Below, one piece after another: positions 14,343 to 19,069 of a stretch of 19,069 bases of DNA; the stretch's first letter is position 1, and each line of letters starts with the position of its first letter. The position numbers and the translations under genes are program-made. Source of the stretch: Clostridia bacterium (GTDB taxonomy: Bacteria; Bacillota; Clostridia; Christensenellales; Borkfalkiaceae); assembly GCA_900769545.1 (NCBI GenBank), contig CAAGGZ010000058.1, positions 1 to 19,069 of the forward strand. Reading direction: 5' to 3'. The notes below the pieces were generated by a model. The model searched no databases, was not told the origin of the DNA, and saw nothing but the letters and a program-made list of their open reading frames with translations.

Positions 14343-14352
14343 AGATATTCCA

Positions 14353-16761
14353 TTATTTAATTTTTACGATTGTAACGCCCGTTTCGCCTTCGCCGTATTG
14401 TCCAAGACGATATTCCGCCACGTTTCTGTGTTTACGCAAAAAATCATGGATTCCTGCGCGAAGTTTCCCCGTTCCTACGCCGTGTACGATTCGAATTTCC
14501 TCTAAATTAGAAATAACCGCCGCATCAATAAAGGCTTCCACGTCGGGTAACGCTTCTTGCACCGTCATACCAATTACATTCAATTCTAAGGACGGAGCGC
14601 GCTTCGGCACAAGCGATTTGCTTACTTGCACCTTTTCTTTAGATTCTTTCTTTTGCCATTTTTGTTTTTTGGAGTTAGTAGTAGTTTGCGCCTTTCCGCT
14701 CTGAATTACTTGCGCTAAATCGGAAATTTTACAACGCAAACGAATATTTCCGCACAAAACTTCCGCTTCGTCCTTTTGCGGTCGTATATTTTGCACCGTA
14801 CCTTCCTGCGCAGTTGTTTGTACGTAAACCATCATTCCAACCTTCAAATCTTTTGCTTGAATGGGAGCGTATTCGGTTGTGAATGATTCTTCATTTTCAC
14901 TTTCATAAGCCTTATCAATGATTTTGTTTTTCAATGTACGCGCTTTGATTAAATCCGCCTCTGCCAGCTGCTGCTTGGTGAAAATTTCTTCAATGCTTTC
15001 CAACAATTCCTCTGCGTCGGCAGCTCGTTGATTGATGATTCGTCTCGACTCAGCTTTTGCGGAAGCATACAATTTATCCTTTTCTTTTTGGAGTTTTTCA
15101 CGCTCCTCATCCAAAATTTGAATCTTCTTTTGCCATTCGGCTTTTAAAATATTGCACTCTTTTAACGTTTCGTCCGCTTTAATACGGCTTTCTTCTGCGG
15201 TACGAACGATATTTTCAAATTTTTGAGCGTCTTCGGATAGATAGGAAAGAGCTTCGTTTAAAATGCTTTCTTTTAACCCTAAACGGCGCGAAATTGCCAA
15301 AGCGTTACTCGCCCCAGGGAGCCCAATTTTTATCACGTATAACGGCTGTAAAGTTTCTGAATCAAACTCCATACAAGCATTTTCAATGCCTTTTGCAGAG
15401 AATGCAAATTCTTTCAACGAGGTATAATGCGTTGTTACAACACCTGCGCAACCGCTTTTTAAAAGGTGAGAAATAATAGCTTGCGCAAGCGCTTGTCCTT
15501 CGTCAGGGTCTGTTCCACCGCCCAATTCGTCGATGAGCACAAGACTTTTTTCGTCGACACGATTCACAATGTCAATAATGTTGGTAATGTGCGAAGAAAA
15601 AGTTGAAAGACTCTCCTCAATACTTTGCGCATCGCCAACGTCGCAATAAATTTCATTAAACACAGACACGGTTGCTCGTTTTGCTGGAATGAATAAACCG
15701 CACATTGCCATCAAACAGAATAAGCCTACCATTTTTAGCGTAACCGTCTTACCGCCTGTATTTGGACCGCTTATCAACAGAAAACGATAATCTTTCCCGA
15801 GTGATAAACTCACAGGAACAACTTTTTTGCGGTCAATCAACGGATGTCTGCCCATATCAATGGAAATGATACCTTTGTCGTTTAATGTCGGACATACGCA
15901 ACTAAGCTTGTAGGCATACTCTGCGCGCGCATACGCGCAGTCAATATCTTCCAAAAGCTCAATATCTTTTGCTAATTCATCGCTCATAAAGCCAACGCGA
16001 CGGGAAAGCTCCCCTAAAATGCGTTCGACTTCCTCTTTTTCATCAATAGCAAGGGAGCGGAGCTCGTTGTTCATTTCGAGCACTTCTTCCGGTTCGATAA
16101 AAAAGGTTGCGCCGCTTGCCGAACGATCGTGAATGAAACCTTTTATGTTGCGTTTGTATTCCGCGCGAACGGGCAAAACGTAACGGTTATCACGCATAGT
16201 GATGATACCGTCCTGCAAATATTTGCCTTCGCTGCCCGTAAGATATTCGGATAAACGGGTACGAATACGTTCGTTAAGCAAACGAATTTCCCGACGGACA
16301 GTATATAACTTATCGCTGGCGTAATCGCTCACTTCTGTATCGCTTAGTATCTTTGTGCGAATATCTTCTTCTAAATTCGCATCAAAATACAAGCCTTCTG
16401 CAAGTTTTTTAATATCGGTGATTTCGTCGTCGTTGACGGCGTGAATACTTGTGTATGCAATTCTTGTCGAACGAAGCAAGTTCTCCGCTTTTAATAATTC
16501 CCCACAAGAAAGCGGCGAGCCTTTTTGCGCTCTGCCAAGTTCGTCCTCAAATGCAGGAAAAAACTCAATTTTGGAAATTCCGTGCATAAAAAGCAATTTT
16601 AAACTTTCTTCCGTCAATTTCAAACGTTTTTGCGCTTCCATAATTTGAGAAGAAGGCTCCATTTGAGACAGTTTGCGTTTCCCCCCCTCTAAAACGGCAT
16701 ACTCTGCCGCAAGCGAAAGAATTTTATTTAATTCTGTTTTTTCTATTGCTCTTTGGTTCAT
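14353..16761 (-). CDS. mutS2: MutS2 family ATPase/endonuclease with Smr domain
   Basis: This 802-residue protein is a full-length MutS2. In order it has a core and lever domain (1-320), the MutS-type ATPase with Walker A GPNTGGKT at 332-339, the segment SIEESLSTFSSH near 380-391, Walker B LVLIDELGGGTDPDEG at about 407-422, a long coiled coil (about 510-620), a KOW-like segment (LKVGMMVYVQ), and a C-terminal Smr nuclease domain from about 725. MutS2 in Bacillota acts on branched DNA and suppresses recombination; B. subtilis MutS2 also splits collided ribosomes. The Smr domain keeps HGVGTGKL but reads LNVIGMTV where many relatives have LDLRG. The start ATG follows AGGA at 6 bases, 11 bases after the U32 gene. 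Confidence 0.97.
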   Translation of the reverse strand: MNQRAIEKTELNKILSLAAEYAVLEGGKRKLSQMEPSSQIMEAQKRLKLTEESLKLLFMHGISKIEFFPAFEDELGRAQKGSPLSCGELLKAENLLRSTRIAYTSIHAVNDDEITDIKKLAEGLYFDANLEEDIRTKILSDTEVSDYASDKLYTVRREIRLLNERIRTRLSEYLTGSEGKYLQDGIITMRDNRYVLPVRAEYKRNIKGFIHDRSASGATFFIEPEEVLEMNNELRSLAIDEKEEVERILGELSRRVGFMSDELAKDIELLEDIDCAYARAEYAYKLSCVCPTLNDKGIISIDMGRHPLIDRKKVVPVSLSLGKDYRFLLISGPNTGGKTVTLKMVGLFCLMAMCGLFIPAKRATVSVFNEIYCDVGDAQSIEESLSTFSSHITNIIDIVNRVDEKSLVLIDELGGGTDPDEGQALAQAIISHLLKSGCAGVVTTHYTSLKEFAFSAKGIENACMEFDSETLQPLYVIKIGLPGASNALAISRRLGLKESILNEALSYLSEDAQKFENIVRTAEESRIKADETLKECNILKAEWQKKIQILDEEREKLQKEKDKLYASAKAESRRIINQRAADAEELLESIEEIFTKQQLAEADLIKARTLKNKIIDKAYESENEESFTTEYAPIQAKDLKVGMMVYVQTTAQEGTVQNIRPQKDEAEVLCGNIRLRCKISDLAQVIQSGKAQTTTNSKKQKWQKKESKEKVQVSKSLVPKRAPSLELNVIGMTVQEALPDVEAFIDAAVISNLEEIRIVHGVGTGKLRAGIHDFLRKHRNVAEYRLGQYGEGETGVTIVKIK

Positions 16762-16772
16762 AGTATTCCTAT

Positions 16773-18983
16773 TTATAATACGCCACGCTTAAAATGCCCT
16801 GACGTATACGTATCATATACTTTCTTTTGCGCCGCTTCGTTCTCTGACGCCAAAACGGCTTGCTCTTTTTCCTTTTGCAGGGTTAAATCCAACAATTTTC
16901 CTGTATCTTTCACGCCCGTACCGATAAGTGAAGCACAGTTATAGACTTCGAAACGGCAACTCCCGTTTGCGGAAATATACCGACGTACAGGGAACACTCT
17001 ACCGTTTTCATCCGTAAGACGATAAACGTCTTTCTTATCGCACTTTTCACACGTTTTTCCAAAAGGACAGTAGCACAGCTCCATAAGCTTAATATCCCCT
17101 GAAGCAAGCACGAATGCTTTTTCGCCGAGGAGCTCTTGCATTTCCTCTACGTTTGCTTCTTTGGAAATCGCATAATAAGTTAAATTGGAAATTTTACAAA
17201 GCTCCGAAACGGAAATTGTATTTATCAAATTCAATCCAGTACCTGCAAAGATTTTGACATTACGCTTCTGCGCGTATAAAATCCCTGCATAGCCCTCCGT
17301 GTAAACTCCGTCAAAAGCTCCATTTTCAAACAATTTATCCAACGCTTCTTCGTCTTTTGAAGTACAGAAAGCGGGATAATATAAGTATTTCTCAAAAAGT
17401 CCTTTTTTTACACTGTCAGGAATTTCTCCTAAAAAACAATCGGGTTTATAAATAATTATATCCGCTTGTATATTTTCAAAGGTTGTACCGATAACGGCTG
17501 TTTTATTGAATGCGCCTTTAACAATCTTGCTTTCAAAAGGCTGATAAACATATTCTTCACGCTGTCTTCGCGTGAGCTTTTTCAATAATAAATCGTAAAA
17601 CTCACGGCGCAGAGCGTTCAGTTTGGATTTGGGAATAAAGATATTTCCTTGTATAGTCACTGCTTCAAAAATAATATCCACGGGCAAACCATCTGTCTTT
17701 TTAAAACAAGTAATCACTTCTTCTGCCGTCAGTGCTCTGTTTTCTGCTCTTTGTAAAATTTCGTCTGCCACAAAGCGAATCCCTTCGCCTTCAACCATAG
17801 CTGGAGCGTCTTCTATAAACTGTAACCAGAGCGAAATACTCCGTCTTTTTTCAGAGGATAATACTCTTTTATTGGCTTGCGTATCCGTTGTAATAAAAAC
17901 ACCGTCGCCGTTTTTTAAACGTGTTTTTGAAGAGATGGAAAATCCTCTTTTTTCTAACTTATTGAAAAATGCGCCGCCGACTTCTCTGCCCTCTCTTAAA
18001 ATTTTAAAACCGTCGCCGTTTTGAGGAATGAATTGACTTTCCACAAAAAAAGTACCGTTGATAACCTTTACAACGCCGACTTTTTCACCCAAATGTCCCT
18101 GTACGGCAGGAGACAAAAAGCGTTTATCTTGTCCAAACGCCAAACCTTTCGTATAGTTTCCTCTATTGTACGTGCGTTTTAAATCGGATAACGCTTGCGC
18201 CGTTGCTCTTTCACCATCCAATAAACAGCGATAATATCGAACTGCGGCGGCAACGTATTCCGCTCGGCGCATTCTACCTTCGATTTTAAACGAAGTCACG
18301 CCTGCGTCTATGAGCTTTTGAATATCTTCCCCTACGCTTAAATCTGAAAGCGACAAGGCGTACGCTCTTTCTTCAAAACCTGCTCTATCGTAGGAATATA
18401 ATTTACGGCAAGGCTGTTTACATCTTCCCCTGTTACCACTATTTCCCCCTGCAAATGAAGAAAAATAACACTGTCCCGAAAAACACGTACAAAGCGCGCC
18501 TTGTACAAATACTTCCGTTTCTATAATCTTCGTAATCTTTTTTATTTCCTCAAAAGGCGTTTCTCTGGCAAGTATAACCCTTGAAAAACCGTAAGATTTT
18601 GCGAGCTCCGCACCGTTTACATTACAAACGCCTGCTTGTGTGCTCAAATGTAATTCTATGGCAGGATAGCGCTCGTGTAAGGCTTTCCCGAGCAGCATAT
18701 CTTGGAGAATAATCGCGTCTGCGCCCATACTCCAAACTGATAACAACGTCTTAATAAAACTTTCCATTTCGCTGTCTTTAACGATTGTATTCATAGCAAC
18801 GTAAACTTTTACGTTTTGCAAGTGCGCTTTTTCAATTACCGCGCGTAAAGACTCCCCGTCAAAATTATCTGCGCTTTGACGGGCGGAAAAGGAGCTATAC
18901 CCCAAATATATGGCGTTTGCGCCGTTGTTAATCGCTGCGTGCGCGCTGTCGGCATTTCCTGCAGGAGCGAGTATTTCCAACAT
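16773..18983 (-). CDS. U32 family protein with DUF3656-like domain, RlhA-like
   Basis: This 736-residue protein has an N-terminal U32 barrel (MLEILAPAGNADSAHAAINNGANAIYLG) and the U32 cysteine cluster: C165, C172, C188 and C192 in EVFVQGALCTCFSGQC and 'GRCKQPC'. These probably bind an iron-sulfur cluster. The size and the large central region (about 290-450) fit the DUF3656-containing branch that includes E. coli RlhA, which hydroxylates a cytidine of 23S rRNA; U32 members more generally hydroxylate RNA rather than act as peptidases. A C-terminal group 'CYCPFGKTCEKCDKK' adds further cysteines. The start ATG at 18983 has AAGGA 7 bases upstream. mutS2 follows after 11 bases. The exact RNA target is not deducible. 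Confidence 0.93.
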   Translation of the reverse strand: MLEILAPAGNADSAHAAINNGANAIYLGYSSFSARQSADNFDGESLRAVIEKAHLQNVKVYVAMNTIVKDSEMESFIKTLLSVWSMGADAIILQDMLLGKALHERYPAIELHLSTQAGVCNVNGAELAKSYGFSRVILARETPFEEIKKITKIIETEVFVQGALCTCFSGQCYFSSFAGGNSGNRGRCKQPCRKLYSYDRAGFEERAYALSLSDLSVGEDIQKLIDAGVTSFKIEGRMRRAEYVAAAVRYYRCLLDGERATAQALSDLKRTYNRGNYTKGLAFGQDKRFLSPAVQGHLGEKVGVVKVINGTFFVESQFIPQNGDGFKILREGREVGGAFFNKLEKRGFSISSKTRLKNGDGVFITTDTQANKRVLSSEKRRSISLWLQFIEDAPAMVEGEGIRFVADEILQRAENRALTAEEVITCFKKTDGLPVDIIFEAVTIQGNIFIPKSKLNALRREFYDLLLKKLTRRQREEYVYQPFESKIVKGAFNKTAVIGTTFENIQADIIIYKPDCFLGEIPDSVKKGLFEKYLYYPAFCTSKDEEALDKLFENGAFDGVYTEGYAGILYAQKRNVKIFAGTGLNLINTISVSELCKISNLTYYAISKEANVEEMQELLGEKAFVLASGDIKLMELCYCPFGKTCEKCDKKDVYRLTDENGRVFPVRRYISANGSCRFEVYNCASLIGTGVKDTGKLLDLTLQKEKEQAVLASENEAAQKKVYDTYTSGHFKRGVL

Positions 18984-18995
18984 AATTATCCTTCT

Positions 18996-19069
18996 TTATC
19001 TGCCTATACTTCTCGTAATCAATTCTTCCGACGCATCGTAACCCATACTCTTCAAACGGAAATTACGCG
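18996..19069 (-). CDS. 3' end of an unidentified gene (C-terminal 23 residues)
   Basis: One minus-strand frame is open from the right edge to TAA at 18996..18998, giving a tail that ends GYDASEELITRSIGR. The other two minus frames hit stops within 20 bases of the edge. The stop lies 12 bases before the U32 ATG, matching the operon spacing, so this is very probably coding. I could not assign a family; in clostridia zapA is a frequent neighbour of U32 and mutS2 genes, but this tail does not clearly match it. Confidence 0.6.
   Translation of the reverse strand, partial: RNFRLKSMGYDASEELITRSIGR

Overview
The window looks like a contig-edge piece of an AT-rich Bacillota genome, probably an uncultured clostridial lineage. 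The evidence is a recognisable Spo0A DNA-binding domain, a MutS2 with an Smr domain, a YlxY-like deacetylase next to an MlpA-like M16 peptidase (the order seen in Bacillus subtilis), a YkpA-type ABC-F protein, strong AGGAGG-like ribosome binding sites and sigma-A-type promoters. The first 19 bases are Illumina adapter, so the left end is an assembly edge and not biology. No tRNA, rRNA, CRISPR array or insertion sequence was seen. Every gene except groES and groEL is on the minus strand, and no gap between genes exceeds 300 bases.

Region 1 (20 to about 3765, minus strand) reads as one operon from a promoter at 3735..3763: dCMP deaminase, cyclophilin, purB, an unlisted 57-residue secreted or membrane peptide (1077..1250), an HPr-kinase-like P-loop protein, a PqqD-like protein, and the first 17 codons of a gene that resembles an S24/S26 peptidase start. 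Gaps are 3 to 15 bases. The last four genes look like a peptide modification and export module attached to a nucleotide-metabolism operon. This is the best candidate for an undescribed system.

Region 2 (about 3840 to 5956, plus strand) is groES-groEL. It has a clear promoter and a palindrome just downstream of it, but no CIRCE element. A bidirectional terminator separates it from spo0A.

Region 3 (5961 to 8979, minus strand) holds three separate units: spo0A, a ykpA-like ABC-F gene, and acpP. The Spo0A receiver domain has lost its phosphorylatable aspartate and its acidic pair, while the DNA-binding domain is intact. Matches to the 0A box sit at the spo0A promoter, which suggests autoregulation by a phosphorylation-independent protein.

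Region 4 (8991 to the right edge, minus strand) is a run of closely spaced genes: an unidentified gene tail, a U32/RlhA-like protein, mutS2, a ylxY-like deacetylase with degraded catalytic motifs, an M16 peptidase, a hypoxanthine-DNA glycosylase-like protein, an AlkD-like protein and tex. Several start codons overlap or nearly touch the preceding stop, so translational coupling is likely. The run is rich in DNA- and RNA-maintenance functions.
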